Shown: piece after piece, positions 11,396-23,439 of the stretch
How the letters are laid out: each line of letters opens with the position of its first letter
Position numbering within the stretch: the first letter of the stretch is position 1
Assembly: GCF_963676685.1 (NCBI RefSeq)
Contig: NC_092349.1
Location: forward strand, 34,888,293 to 34,952,292
Length of the DNA: 64,000 bases
Reading direction: 5' to 3'
DNA from: Mytilus edulis
Lineage: Eukaryota; Mollusca; Bivalvia; Mytilida; Mytilidae
The notes under the pieces: model-generated
Seen by the model: only the letters and a program-made list of their open reading frames with translations
Databases searched by the model: none
Told to the model about the DNA's origin: nothing
Made by a program: the position numbers and the translations under genes

Positions 11396-11533
11396 TTATA
11401 TAGTTTTAGTATGACAACATAGACAAGTTATAGATGAAGTTCGGTTTTTTTCGGTCTAATAATGTTGTGCAGAGTTATGGTCTTTGGACTTGAAATTCAC
11501 TCGGTTAATCAGTTTTAAACATTGTTTTGATGC

Positions 11534-11795
11534 ACTATTAATGGGCATTAAGTTTTCTGGTTTGTGCGTTCGTCCGTCCGTTCGTCCCGCTTTAGGTTAA
11601 ATTTTTTGTCAAGGTAGTTTTTGATAAAGTTGAAGTCCTATCACATGGAATTTTAGTTCCGATGTTCCTTATAATATGACCTTTCTAATTTAAATGCCAA
11701 ATTAGAGTGTTGATCCCAATTTCACGGTCCACTGAACATAGCAAATGATAGTGCGATTGGGACATCCGTGTACGTTGGACACATTCTTGTTCAAT
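11534..11795 (+). repeat. Dispersed bivalve repeat (CATTAAGTTTTCTGG family)
   Basis: GGGCATTAAGTTTTCTGG, then CGTCCGTCCGTTCGTCCCGC, TTTTTGATAAAGTTGAAGTC, CCCAATTTCACGGTCCACTG and GGACACATTCTTGTT. I recall this family as abundant in bivalve genomes. Confidence 0.65.
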
Positions 11796-12369
11796 GCTTG
11801 TTATATATTTGATATTTATATAAAACATTTTTATTTTTTAATTATTTTAACGTTTATTAAACCAGAATTCAGTACATGTACCGTATAGTCAGCTATTAAA
11901 AAAAGAAAGAAATCTGATATAAATTTGTCATCAAATGTCTCAGTTCCATACATGTTATACAAATGATATTTGTCAGACACCATGCATTGTAATCTATCAA
12001 TTTCATATCACTTTTACAACACGGTGCACGTGATTGGTCTTCTAGTCTGTATTGGAGGCGACCATATGAATTATGGGAACAACCAGATACGTTGTGATGT
12101 ATGTTAAACCTTTATATTCATAGACGCAAATGAAGCATGTTTAGCATACCTGACCTGAAAGGCTATGTGAGCTTTACACATCACTTGGTGTCCGTCGTCG
12201 GCGTCCGTTTTTTTTTTACAAAAATATTCTTTTCTGAAATAACTGGGCCAAATTTAACCAAACTTAGCCTCAATAATCAATGGGTTGTCTAGTAGAAAAA
12301 ATGTGTCCGACGACCCCGCCTGTCAAACAGCATTGCCGCCATGGCTAAAACAGAGCAAAGGTGGTAAAT

Positions 12370-12640
12370 GCATTTTTTGGCTTATATCTCTGAAACTAAA
12401 ACACGACGGGTGCCACATGTGGAGCAGGTTCTGCTTACCCTTGCGGAGCACCTTATATCACCCCTACTTTTTGATTGGGTTCGTGTTGCTTTTTCTTAGT
12501 TTTCTATGTTGTGTCATGTGTACTATTGTTTGTCTGTTCATTTTCATTTTTATCCATGGCGTTGTCAATTTATTTTCGATTTATGAGTTTGACTGTCCCT
12601 CTGGTATGTTTCGTTCCTCTTTTATAGTTAATGTGACATG
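12370..12640 (-). repeat. Dispersed repeat family R4
   Basis: GGGTTCGTGTTGCTTTTTCT, TTCTATGTTGTGTCATGTGT, CCATGGCGTTGTCAATTTAT and TATGAGTTTGACTGTCCCTC are the complement of the sequence at 38,220-38,360. The 131-residue ORF here is a product of this repeat. Confidence 0.75.
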
Positions 12641-12644
12641 TGGG

Positions 12645-13180
12645 AAAAATGTTCTTCAGGTAAAGATCTATCTGCCCTGAAATTAGTGGTAGATCAATGA
12701 TATTTTGTATGCAGGTGTAATTACATTGTTCCATCATATTTCCGCGGAAATAATTGATTCCGGCTCCTCGTCATAGTCTTTTGACTTTGAAATGTTTGAC
12801 TAGTTAAAGTTTAATTGTAATAAGATCAGTTTAAGATTAACCACTAATGTGTAGTCAATGATAATTGGTAATCAGATATATTGGTGTTTGCAGGTCTCAC
12901 TTCATAAGAGATGAGATGGCACCGTCCCCTTATCTTAGTTCAGTGACTTTGACATTTGTTCATAGTTTACAATGTTGTAATACGTGTTTATGTATTTTAT
13001 AAGGAAAAGAATTAGGACAACTTAGTGGTATTTTGTATGCATTTTATAAGCATTATTATTGCTCATTTTCACTAATGTTATATGGCTGCACAGTTTACAT
13101 GTTATAATGCTGTTTAAATTTCAACGTCTGCATTAAACTATCAAAAGTACAAAACGCGAGACGTATCTCTGTATCAGCAG
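12645..13180 (+). repeat. Diverged copy of the 160-bp satellite
   Basis: About two units, with AGTGGTAGATCAATGATATT, TGTATGCAGGTGTA, CTCCTCGTCATAGTCTTTTG and then TAACCACTAATGTGTAGTCA. It ends with the same GCGAGACGTATCTCTGT-like tail as the 24-kb array. Confidence 0.65.
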
Positions 13181-13887
13181 TTTAGGAGAGAATGTAATGT
13201 AATGTCTAATATTAGTACCACAAACAAAATTTGAAATTAAATTATAAAGAAAATATTAATATACTAGTATAATATGTCCTGTACCAATCAGGAATATGGC
13301 TCGTTTCTATCTTTATATATTGCAATAACGTTTTGTTTTGTTGCACTTCTGTGCTTTGTTGAATTACTCCTTTAGTTGGTGTGTTTGCCTCGGTTTTAGT
13401 TTGTAATCCGGATTTGTTTTCTCTCAATCGATTGTCGACTTTTGAACAGCGGTATACTACTGTTGCTTTAATTTAAATATCGTTTGTATTTATTGTGTCT
13501 TATTCTATTCATCTATTTTATTAAATTAGTAAATAAAACACTTGTTTTCAATTTATTGTCACCACTTTTTTTACGGTAAACTCGCAACTTACAGATTAAA
13601 CTAAACGTTGCACAAATCTTATTTAAATCAAGGAGAAGATAAACATTAAGTGGACCTTTCATACTATATGTAGATTAAAAAAAGACAAAAACATAGATAA
13701 AACTTAAATTAAAACGGCACACAGGCCAAGGACAGCCATGAAAGCCATGATCTGAAGTATTACCAATGCCTCATAAATCTACCTGTACTCATACCATATC
13801 TTTTAATCTGTGATTAAGCTTTGAAATATTATTTCTGGAATAAACAAAATCAGCTTTGTTACTGTTTACAAATCTTTGAATGTTTGA

Positions 13888-14160
13888 AATACTAAGGCTT
13901 AAAGCTGTATTCGACAAAACCTCTAGGAATGTATTTTATATGGCCTTTTAAACTTGTTTTTATTCGTACGTCACTGATGAGTGTTTGCTTTTGTAGACGA
14001 AACGCGCGTCTGGCGTAAATATAAAATTTTAATCCTGGTATATATGATGAGTTTATTTGCAACCACTGGGTCGATGCCACTGCTGGTGAAGATTTATTCC
14101 CCCGTGGGTATCACGAGCCCAGTAGTCAGCACTTCTGTGTTGACTTGAGTTGTCATTGAT
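13888..14160 (+). repeat. Dispersed repeat R1 (core GACGAAACGCGCGTCTGGCG), long copy
   Basis: GCTGTATTCGACAAAACCTC, CGTCACTGATGAGTG, the core at about 13,998, ATATAAAATTTTAATCCTGG, ATGATGAGTTTATTTG, then GGGTCGATGCCACTGCTGGT and AGCCCAGTAGTCAGCACTTC. The longest copy in the window. Confidence 0.88.
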
Positions 14161-14204
14161 ATGTTTATAATTATAAATTTACTGTAAACTAAACTTTGAA
14201 TTTT

Positions 14205-14490
14205 TGAAAAAAAACTAAGCCTTTTTACCCCAGGAATAAATTACCATAGCTGTATTTGGCAAAACTTTCAGGAATTGTTTGGTCCTCAATTTTCTTCAAC
14301 TTTGTACTCTACTTGGCCTTTTAAATATTTTTTATTCGAGCGTCACTGATAAGTATTTTGTAGACGAAACGCGCGTCTGGCGTAAATATAAAATTTTAAT
14401 CCTGGTACATATGATGAGTTTATTTGAAGACGGAACGCGCGTATGGCATAAATACAAAATGTTTATCATGGTATCTATGATGTGTTTATA
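14205..14490 (+). repeat. Repeat R1, partly duplicated copy
   Basis: CTTTTTACCCCAGGAATAAA, ATAGCTGTATTTGGCAAAAC, CGTCACTGATAAG and the core near 14,361. The core-to-tail part then repeats near 14,430 as GACGGAACGCGCGTATGGCA. Confidence 0.88.
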
Positions 14491-14974
14491 TGTTCTAGAT
14501 ACTACAATTGGTGGAAACAAAATGCATAACTATTTAACATTTCATCTTATTGGGATAATCAAAAAGTTCCAATTTAACCCATGAAATTGTATCCTTTGTT
14601 TACAAACAGTTTGTTACGTTTTAACTTAACTGCGAAATTGAAAAGTGTATCAATCCTGTCAATAAAAGCAAAATAACCTAAAATTCTGAATTCAAAGGAA
14701 AATTCAAACGGACAGCCCCTTATGAAATAGCAAACTGATAACCCCAAACGCACTAAATGCAAATGGGTGGAAAACAACTTTCAACTTGCCAGTCTTTTTC
14801 TGATGTGTTATGCTTGAAAATGTTCCGTACACATCTGACTTTTTCTAACTTTATTGTGCAACTGCATTGAAAAGAAATCCATAATTTCATCAACATTGAT
14901 TGAACAGGTAACCATTGTAACAGATGTGTAGATTGAGTTAAAATTATTGTATAACATCAAAATGTACATTATAT

Positions 14975-15113
14975 AACGATTATATACATTGAGTGTTGAC
15001 GTAAGCAATCATATGACTTAAAGAAATAACTTTCCTTATGCATATAGTAGCGGATATATTTTTCATTCGACCTTTATGTGTGTTCGTGTGTACAAATATT
15101 GAGAGACTTTCAT
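14975..15113 (+). promoter_or_regulatory. Diverged copy of the B-box gene upstream block
   Basis: Words in the order GACGTAAGCAATCATATGAC, TTAAAGAAATAACTTTCCTT and GAGAGACTTTCAT before a GTAAGT donor (GT at 15114) match the three clearer blocks. It could serve paralog 2 about 10 kb downstream, or be an orphan left by a lost gene copy. Divergence is greater than among the other three. Confidence 0.35.
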
Positions 15114-15368
15114 GTAAGTATATATGAAACGATTAGATGTGGCGCTGATAGATCACAGCAAGTTATTGATTAATAGATAATGAAAATATGGTGGTTTAAT
15201 AAGATCTTTGAACTTTATTTCAGATGCAGCGGCCATTCTAACTTGTAATGTTTACTATTATTTAGGTTGTTAATGGATTTTTTCATCGATTTTACATGGT
15301 TAAGTTCCATTAGTACTGTCTCGATAGATGAATAAAAAAAAACACCTTTTAATGTTTTGTTAATTCAT

Positions 15369-15548
15369 ATTTTTCAGTGTGTCTTTTTAAAATCTCAGTG
15401 TGTAATTTTAATTTTTCAGTGTGTCTTTTTAAAATCTCAGTATGTAATTTTGATATTTCAGTGTGTTTTTTTCTTTTTTGTTGTAATCTCAGTATGTTGT
15501 TTTAAAATATCAGTGTGTAATTCGATTTCTCTGTGTGTATTTTTTTTT
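15369..15548 (+). repeat. Short tandem repeat, unit about 20 bp (about 40 bp as alternating dimers)
   Basis: Alternating CAGTGTGTCTTTTTAAAATC and CAGTGTGTAATTTTAATTTT words, about eight degenerate copies, ending in a T run. Confidence 0.75.
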
Positions 15549-15754
15549 TTATAATGAACGGTTTAAACATACATGACATAGTTTTGACGAGAATGGCTTG
15601 CCATACTGCTACGTCCGGTGTGTATTTTGTTAGATATCTGTCGGCTTTGTATCTTTTCGACTGAATATTATACCTTTGCTTATTTTGTACTGCTACACTA
15701 TCATCCTAGGTTATTGGGAAGGTTGACGTGTTTTTAATTTGTTTAACCCCACCA

Positions 15755-16475
15755 CATTTTGTATGGGCTTGTCCCAAGTCAGGAGCCTGTAATTCAGTGG
15801 TTATCGTAACTATGATGATGTATATCACATTTGATTTTCGTTCATTGTTTTGTTTATAAATCAACAAGTGTGGACACAGATGAGTGTGGATAGTATGTTT
15901 TGATGTTTGACAGTTACTTATGACAAAGGGGAGTTCTATGTTTTCCTATATGGTGTTATTAACGGCGTTGCACGATGACAACCAACTTGAGCATTAGGAG
16001 TATTGTTTATTCAATATTTAGTTTTTATGTTCAAGATGGGCATGGAAGAGACAGTAATTACATTAGTTACCAAAAGATTATGATCGAATATGTTCCACAT
16101 CTTTGATTTTTGATTCACTTTGTAGCTAGGAGAGCAACACATGATAGGTTCATTTTTTCATGTGTTTTTTTCTAAATGGGAGATGATATAAACATTGATA
16201 AAGATTTTAACATGAGGAGCCTGTAATTCAGTGGTTGTCGTTTGTTTATGTGTTACATAGTCGCTTTTTGTATAATTTTTGGTACATAACTAAGGCCGTT
16301 GGTTTTCTTGTTTGAATTGTTTTATATTGTCATTTCGGGGCTTTTTATAGCTGATGATAGGGTATTGGCTTTGCTCATTGTTGATGGCCATATGGTGACT
16401 TGTAGTTGTTAATTTCTGTGTCATTTTGGTCTCTTGTGGAGAATTGTCTCATTGGCAATCATACCACATCTTTTT
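15755..16475 (-). repeat. Repeat family R2, inverted and split
   Basis: The complement of R2 in two pieces. 15,755-15,860 has CTTGTCCCAAGTCAGGAGCC and TGTAATTCAGTGGTTATCG. 16,205-16,475 repeats that word and continues to ATTGTCTCATTGGCAATCAT. The overlap of the first word suggests two copies or a partial duplication. Confidence 0.7.
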
Positions 16476-16479
16476 TTAT

Positions 16480-19400
16480 ATGTATTTGCTTACTATTTGT
16501 ATGGTTGTATTTATATTATTTTGTGGTGGATCATCAGTATCATTAGTAAAAAATTGTTAAAATGTTCCTCATATTAGAATACATTTATTGGTTTTTAGTA
16601 ATGACAATGCCTGACATGATGTTTGGGGCTATATGATCTAGGAAGAGAACCTTTGTGCTGATTTTTTTATCAATTCTTTGATAATATCCCCTCCAAATCT
16701 GGTCGAAGCAAAGAAAAATATTGACCAATATGACAATGATTTCACATAAAGAACATTTGAGCATGCTTCAAAGACTCACAACTGCTCCAAAAGTAATATG
16801 ATAGAATTTCAAGTATGTCAAGTGGATATTATCAACAGCTTAATTAGTCTTAATATGTTTAAATATCTAAAAAGTAATAGTATTCAAAAGGTTATGCAAA
16901 ATTATTCTCTTTTCATTTTTTTCTGTTATATGGATACTAATATAAGTGATACATGTACCAATACAGTATGTGTTGTGGTATGAAAGTGTAGTAATTAACA
17001 TTTACTGTATCAATGTTAACACAAATTAAGAAATAAACAAATGAATGAAAAATGTTCAACATGTACAATAAAATATAGTTTTAGAAATCAGGTTAAATTG
17101 AAGTTCACATGAATACGGATTTAATGAGGTCGACTTTATCACTTGCAAGTGAATACTTCATTATCAATATTATTTAACATAATTTGACAAAATTGAACCA
17201 TTTTGGCTGCTAAAAGCGAATTATTATTTCACTATTTCAGTTTTATAATTGATTGAACAAAAACGAATCATACTTTAGATTTTTATACATCTCTTAGCTA
17301 GTGCCCCTTTAAACATATACTTGAAGGACCATTTACACTCAGGACCAAGTCATCAGTAGGCAGTACAGATGTATTAAAACAACCTAGCATCATATTGCTA
17401 GTAGCGGGAGTAGTATTGTCAGGTAAATTTGGTCAATGAACAATCGAAATAGAATGCTTTTATCTTCCTATTACTTACATTGTACATACTTCTTTGACAA
17501 ATCCTTGTACATGAGAGTTGTCTGTCAAATCTTTATTTCACAAAGAATGAATTGCATAACAATGAACTGAGCTCAAAGCAAAGTACTTTAATAATACACT
17601 TAGACAAAGAGCTAAATCCAGTGATATACTTTGTACTACAGGTCCTTCACGAACATCCATCAACCAAAACCATATCCCAATAACATGCCATACTACATAG
17701 TTGGATCAGAAGTCCTGAAAAAGACATGATTATTTTTATCGTATTTTAAATATATATTCCCAGGTTAAAACTTTTTGGAGGTATAATCATTCAGTATCTA
17801 GCAACTATCAATTTGCTTCATGCAAAAATTGATATAGGTTGAGTGCCCCTCTGTTGGAAATAAGAACACACCTCCACCTAATTTTAGTCATCTGATGAAA
17901 AAACATTCAAAACTATAAAATGTTATCTAAGACTTGTCAGTGTCTATTTACCATTGCCACTGAATCAGTGATATATCGTACACATAATTCTAAACATGCA
18001 AGACTAAAATTTTAAAGTACATATACAAATGTTCAAATGACAAAGCAATTATAGGCAACCATACAGCCTTCAAAAATGAGGGAAACTGTCCCAACATGAA
18101 AAGTATGCATTAATACAATTGAGAAGAGTAATGGCCTGATTCATAATTCCACTAATAAACAGGTCGGGAACATCTACCCTTCAAATAAACCAGATGCTCC
18201 ACAGGGCGCAGCTTGATACTACAGCAGAGGTCCAACCCTGAACAGTTGGGGCAAGTATGGACACAACATTAAAGCCTGATACAGCTCTGAATTTGGATTG
18301 TGATCAAATAGTCAAAACAGAATAGGTTTCCGACACAGAATGAATGTGGTCTAAGAACTTAAAACATTTAATTTTAAATTAGACTTTTACCTATTGTGGT
18401 CCTTTATCCAAAATCTTAATACAATTGGTTTGAGGCACTTGTCGCAGAAAAAAAATCCTATATAGACTTAGGGGTTGCCCATTTGATATTCTGGGGGGGG
18501 GGGGGGGCAGGAGGATTTGTTTTTGACAGGTTATTGACAGGTTATCTATTTTTGTAATCTAAGAGGACAAATTATTCATTTTCTGCACTATTGAAGCAAG
18601 ATTTTTTTTTGACATTTTTTTTTTGCATGCCGAATGCTATAAATTTTATTTTGACATTTTTTTTTGTATGCTGAATTGATGTGAACGCAACTGCGTGTTG
18701 GCGTATAGGGAGCTACGCGCCTGAATACAATTTAATTAAATATATTAAACAACTGAGAATCCTCCCCCTTTATAAGTAGAGACAATCCATAACCTACATC
18801 TCATAAATATTAATCTTAAATTTATATAAATGAAAAGTAAGCTTCCATAAATAAAATTCAACAATGTTTCTTAAAATTAGTAAAAGTGGTTTATAGTCAT
18901 ACCCCAACATGTTGACCATAGATAGACAAACAATTCACTTGCATTCGATTCACATTTGAACTATATGTGTTTGTTAATGTAAACTGTTTCAAATGTGAAT
19001 TAAACTAATTCAAATTAGGTGTGAACTCAGTATGATTCTCAGGTACATACTGAAAGATACTTTTAAGTGAAGGGAAAGAAACGGATAAAATTATGTGTGT
19101 TACAAACACTGTTTATTCAAGTCAGAATCCTGGATCTCATTAGTACTTTGATAATGTCAAATAAAAACATGAATATGATAGTTACATACAATACTACATG
19201 TATTTATTACGTATTAAATGACATTTATTTTAGTGATTGGTAATTAGGAAAAATCTGAAATTCAGGTGTAAATTGAGACAAACAATATCACTGAATGCAG
19301 TTTCTAGTCAAGTGACCAGCAAACATGGAAATCTACCTTTTGAATGAAAGGAGACCTCTTACATTGAAAATGAATGATGTAAATCTAGATTCTAATAATA

Positions 19401-19980
19401 GCCGAAGGGAGCTCACATTCACAACAGTTAAAGCATTGCTGAATTAGTGAACAAAGCATTTTTTTCATTAACTTGAAAATCCACCTATTAGAATGGATAA
19501 AACCCGAATTTTAAGACATAAGGTCCGAGACCACAATTATTTCGTAGTGCATTTCTTTTAGAACATAAATGAAAATAAAAAAAATCCAACCTTTCTCAAA
19601 GAAACTTTTACAGTGTGTTGTACTACTCTTGGGGAAAAATTATATCAAAATTATAGAAAACTTCATCGGCTCTAACACAAACTATGAACAATTTTATGTT
19701 CAGGGCGTCTTGAAATCTTTTGACAGCTTCTGAAGTGCTAATTTTAAACCTTTTTCAGCTGGACCAAATCACTACTTCCCTTTAAAATTCTGGACTCAAT
19801 TTTTTTTACAGTGTAATATGACCCCCCCCCCCCCCCAATGTGTTTAGGAAAACATGACCTAAAACCTCCTTCATATAAGACAAAAATACATGGGAACTCA
19901 TACTGAATGGTCAAATGTGTTCAATACACCTTATTGCTTATAATTATCCCGGCTGACCCGGCCGCTTGAACTTTTGACAC
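16480..19980. other. Long repeat-poor non-coding stretch
   Basis: No ORF above about 60 codons except a chance one near 16.8 kb. It includes a G homopolymer run near 18,494 and a C run near 19,820, each about 16-17 bases, and AT-rich sequence otherwise. It could be intron or 3' UTR of a gene not seen here; nothing identifies it. Confidence 0.4.
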
Positions 19981-20067
19981 ATACAACTGTAGCAGGGTTG
20001 CTTCCCCTCAGTACAGGTAGAACATATAAAGCCAGTCTTAATCAACTGAGCTAGAGAATCGATTCTT

Positions 20068-20120
20068 TGGCTCAGTGGGTTAACGCACTGACTGTCATGC
20101 AGACAACAGTGGTCGAATCC
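20068..20120 (+). promoter_or_regulatory. tRNA-like pol III A and B boxes, left LTR
   Basis: The A box TGGCTCAGTGG (20068-20078) and B box GGTCGAATCC (20111-20120) are separated by 32 bases, as in tRNA genes. The cloverleaf is too degenerate to be a functional tRNA: the D-stem and T-stem do not pair well. Confidence 0.6.
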
Positions 20121-20358
20121 CGGTGGTGACGATATGAATTTGTAGAGTAGATACGTGCTCTCCGGTTACATTTGGCGCCCGACTAAAAAATCCACAATGG
20201 TTATCTGGAGTATAGCCAGGGTTTGTGTTGTTAAGAGTCATATATGAAGATATGATGACTCTTGTGGTGGGGGAATAGTGTAGCAGGGTTGCTTCCCCTC
20301 AGTACAGGTAGAACATATAAAGCCAGTCTCAATCAACTGAGCTAGAGAATTCATTCTT

Positions 20359-20411
20359 TGGCTCAGTGGGTTAACGCACTGACTGTCTCGCAGACGACCG
20401 AGGTTTGAATC
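20359..20411 (+). promoter_or_regulatory. tRNA-like pol III A and B boxes, right LTR
   Basis: The A box TGGCTCAGTGG (20359-20369) is identical to the left copy. The B box GGTTTGAATC (20402-20411) has one change from the GGTTCGAATC consensus, at a different base from the left copy. The 32-base spacing is conserved, so the ancestral element probably had an intact B box. Confidence 0.6.
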
Positions 20412-20474
20412 CCGATGGTGACGATATGAATTTGTACTTTGTAGAGTAGATACATGCTCTCCGGTTACACAACA

Positions 20475-21730
20475 ATCACTTTTCCATTGTGGCGTCAGAT
20501 ATTTTGTTTTATGACGTCAAAATTTTACGGGAACCTGTGTGATATCCAGTAATGGCGGACAAATAGTGATAAGGTGTATATGAAAATTGCAGTTAAGATG
20601 GTAAAATCACAAATCAGCCATTACTGTAAATGGACTAAAAGTATGACTTTTGAGCAAATTTAAAGGGAAATGACAGGGAAGGGGCCAAATAGTGTTCAAG
20701 GGGAGCAAATGCCCTTTAATTTGGTATGGAGGTTTCAAAAATAGAGGGAGAATTAGAGGAAAAGTTGAGTCATCTTTTTAGACTTCAGTTAAATAATGAC
20801 TTTAATATGAAGTTATGTAGACTTACCTTCTAATTCTAAAAAAAAACACACACTACTCAGAACTATGTCTTATTCACTTTGACTACTGATATGCAAACCT
20901 AAAAACAAACAGAAAAATATATCATAAAATTATTTATAGTGATTGAAAGATTCATAACACTTTGAAAGGATAATTCACACGTGTTACACGGGGAGAATGT
21001 TTGTTTACAAATAATAATGTCACGTGATCGCGCAGACCTCACATGTTGCATCGCCCTTACAATCCACTAATACATAACCAATTATCATGCAAACATGCAA
21101 CGTGAATGTGATTGGTTATCAAATAATACAGAAATAATGCATGTACAGTTTATGAAGAAATTAGTTCATCAAATAGATGCGATTTTTACTTTTGACACGA
21201 ACAGGTCGGGTTGACATTTCTGTCATCGGGGATAATATTGAGATAAATTGGATAAAACTGACCGTCAATAAGGTCTAGAGAAGCATATCAGTAGAACCTT
21301 AACATTAATAAGTAAAACTTACCAAAATTTCTCTAATTAATAAACGATATAACTGAAATTTCACAAAGATAACGGTAAATAATTTTGATGATAGTGATGA
21401 TGCTGGTTAAATTGGCGCGAAATAATATTCTTACTCCTATTGCTTTACGTAAAAAAAAATGTATAGAATTGAATTTGACTACAGTTGAGCATAAAAAACG
21501 TGAATATGCAAAAGCCTGGTAATATATTAATGATAAAGTGTGTATAAGTTTCCGTAAACGAATTTACCCGTATACTTCACTAAGAATTACATTTGAGCGC
21601 AAGGAGATCTTTATCATGTTTATTTGTGAATCGGTTTATATAACCCCGGTTGAACTCAGAGTCGTATTAACGGAATTTTTTGCGTTGCTTTTAAATCATT
21701 GAGGCCATCTATTTTTATTACGGGTTTCCA
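20475..21730. promoter_or_regulatory. Promoter-like sequence without an assigned gene
   Basis: Motifs cluster here: TGACGTCA-like (GACGTCA at about 20,513), GTCACGTGATCGCG (about 21,019), an E2F-like TTGGCGCGAAA (about 21,412) and TTTATATAA (about 21,635). On the - strand, GAAG followed by GTAAGT (about 20,823-20,830) and TTTTG followed by GTAAGT (about 21,318) look like splice donors. CpG is denser than in the flanks. No ORF follows in either direction, so a 5' UTR or non-coding transcript is possible but unproven. Confidence 0.25.
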
Positions 21731-21736
21731 CATCTT

Positions 21737-22125
21737 TAAATCGGAATTATAGAAAAAATGGAATGTTGTTAGCAGAATCAAAACAGAAATGATGAACACT
21801 GCAACATTTTCAGCAAAACATAAATAGGATGGAGGATCTGTGTATTCACATTATTTGTAAAACTCTCCTTATTCCTGTGAAGCGTGTGCTTTACATCGAG
21901 GCTTTCTATGCTTATCATCGACGCCACAGTACTTCAACCAATCAGACAACGTTTATTTGGGGCATTCGACCTATTTTAACTCAGATTTTGGAATTTTTTA
22001 ATCGAAATTATAGAAAAATGGAATGTTGTTTGTACATATAAAATAGAAAAAGATGAATACTATTAGCTAAAGCAAGTTTGGATGGGGTTCTGTGTATTTA
22101 CATTGTTTGTACAACTCTCCTTACT
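21737..22125 (+). repeat. Direct duplication, two copies of about 130 bp
   Basis: Copy 1 (21,737-21,872) and copy 2 (22,000-22,125) share ATTATAGAAAAA-TGGAATGTTGTT, GGATGG-G-TCTGTGTATT and ACTCTCCTTA. The intervening 127 bp is unique (ACATCGAGGCTTTCTATGCT). No gene is evident. Confidence 0.7.
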
Positions 22126-22194
22126 GATGCCATATTTTGGAATTTCCGTGACCTTAATGGTTCGCGAAAATTAATATTTTTATATATAGTATAG

Positions 22195-22375
22195 TAACCA
22201 GTTAGTTTTCTCGTTTAAATAGTTTTACATTTGTCGGAGCCTTTTATAACTAACAATGCGGTATGGCTTTTGCTCATTGTAGGTGACCTATATTTAGTTG
22301 TTAACTTCTATGGCATTTGGTCTCTTGTGAATTGTTGTCTCATTGGCAATTATACCACATCTTCTTTCAAAAAAG
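22195..22375 (-). repeat. Repeat family R2, inverted
   Basis: TCTCGTTTAAATAGTTTTAC, GGAGCCTTTTATAACTAAC, TTGTCTCATTGGCAATTATA and CCACATCTTCTTTC. Confidence 0.8.
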
Positions 22376-22837
22376 CTGAAACGCTCTATATGCTACTTTT
22401 ACAAGTGGTAATTATTCACATGAGCATACTTTTATTGTAGTACACTGGTTTATAATAAATGAATATTAAGGGGAAAAATTGATGATGTTGGTTATCTACC
22501 TTTACAACGTGTGTATATGTGCATATATTTGTATTGAATGGTATCACCATATGTTGCCACAAAATAGATATATTGTAGTTCGATAATACATTATGTAGCA
22601 TACGTATTCGATTTTGACCGTAATCATAGTTTTTGTTATCCGATCATATAAGCGTATAATTGAAAAAAAGGTGGCCGTTTCCAAATTGTCATTCAAAACT
22701 TATGTAAATAACAAAAGCGACGAAAAGTTGAATAAGTCCACACACCTTTAAGAAGGAAAATTAGACTTAGCAACTGACTTTTTCCACAAGAATATTACAG
22801 TTGTTTTCCTTTGTTTGCAGTTTTTGTGCTTTTAACA

Positions 22838-22890
22838 CGCGTTTCATCTACATAAAACTCATCAGTGACGCTCATATCAAAATAGTTATA
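22838..22890 (-). repeat. Repeat R1, short inverted copy
   Basis: ACACGCGTTTCATCTACATA then AAACTCATCAGTGACGCTCA. Confidence 0.65.
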
Positions 22891-23439
22891 AATTTTGACA
22901 TTTGATTACTCCTCGGAGTTCTGTATTGTTTTTCTTATTTAACTTTATTCATAAATGTCAGTTTCGTGTATGATAATCGAAGGTCGTGTTCTGTTGGGTA
23001 TTTTTTTATTTTGTCTTAAATATTAAATAATAATTTCTGTGACACACTTTCTAAATTCCGGGATTTTTATATCCTTTGTGTTGCTATTTTGCAAGTTTCC
23101 CAATAACTCAAATATCGTATATTTATTTAATATCAAAAATAAATATATAATTATGTATATAAGAAGATGTGATTGCATCATTATTACAATTTAAATCATG
23201 TTTTAAGGTGATAAACTTGAATTTAAGATCTGGTCGCTGAATACAATCCTATATTACAAAATATCAAAAGACAACCAGTATGTCTAAAGGTGTTGTTCAC
23301 GTTTTAGTTATTTTTACTTTTGCATGACAAAAGGACAAACACAGTCAAATCTACTATAAACGTCATTTAGCGAAAACCGTTCTTTGTAATTCATCCTCTT
23401 CTTGTCTCTCGCCTCTCCTGTAAGGAACAAACTACAAAA

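Larger units (their letters stand above)
19988..20469 (+). mobile_element. Miniature LTR retrotransposon with tRNA-like sequence in each LTR
   Basis: Two direct copies (19988-20170 and 20279-20469) both begin TGTAGCAGGG and end CTCCGGTTACA, so they have TG...CA ends. Just after the left copy lies TGGCGCCCGACT (20173-20184), a typical primer-binding site. Just before the right copy lies a purine tract (GGTGGGGGAATAG, 20266-20278). CAAC flanks the whole (19984-19987, 20470-20473) as a 4-bp target duplication. The interior is only about 108 bp with no coding capacity, so it depends on another element. Each LTR has TATAAA (20025 and 20316). Confidence 0.82.

Noticed and set aside
12285-12680. 131-residue ORF with apparent membrane segments
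   Set aside because: Most of it is the complement of repeat R4; the start lies in another repeat.
14279-14584. 101-residue ORF with internal repeats
   Set aside because: Translation of the duplicated R1 repeat.
18494-18511. G homopolymer as a regulatory quadruplex
   Set aside because: A single uninterrupted G run in AT-rich non-coding sequence, with no spaced G tracts or gene nearby; more likely slippage.
20061-20130. Stand-alone tRNA gene
   Set aside because: The A and B boxes are good, but D- and T-stems do not pair, and the sequence is inside an LTR repeated 291 bases downstream.
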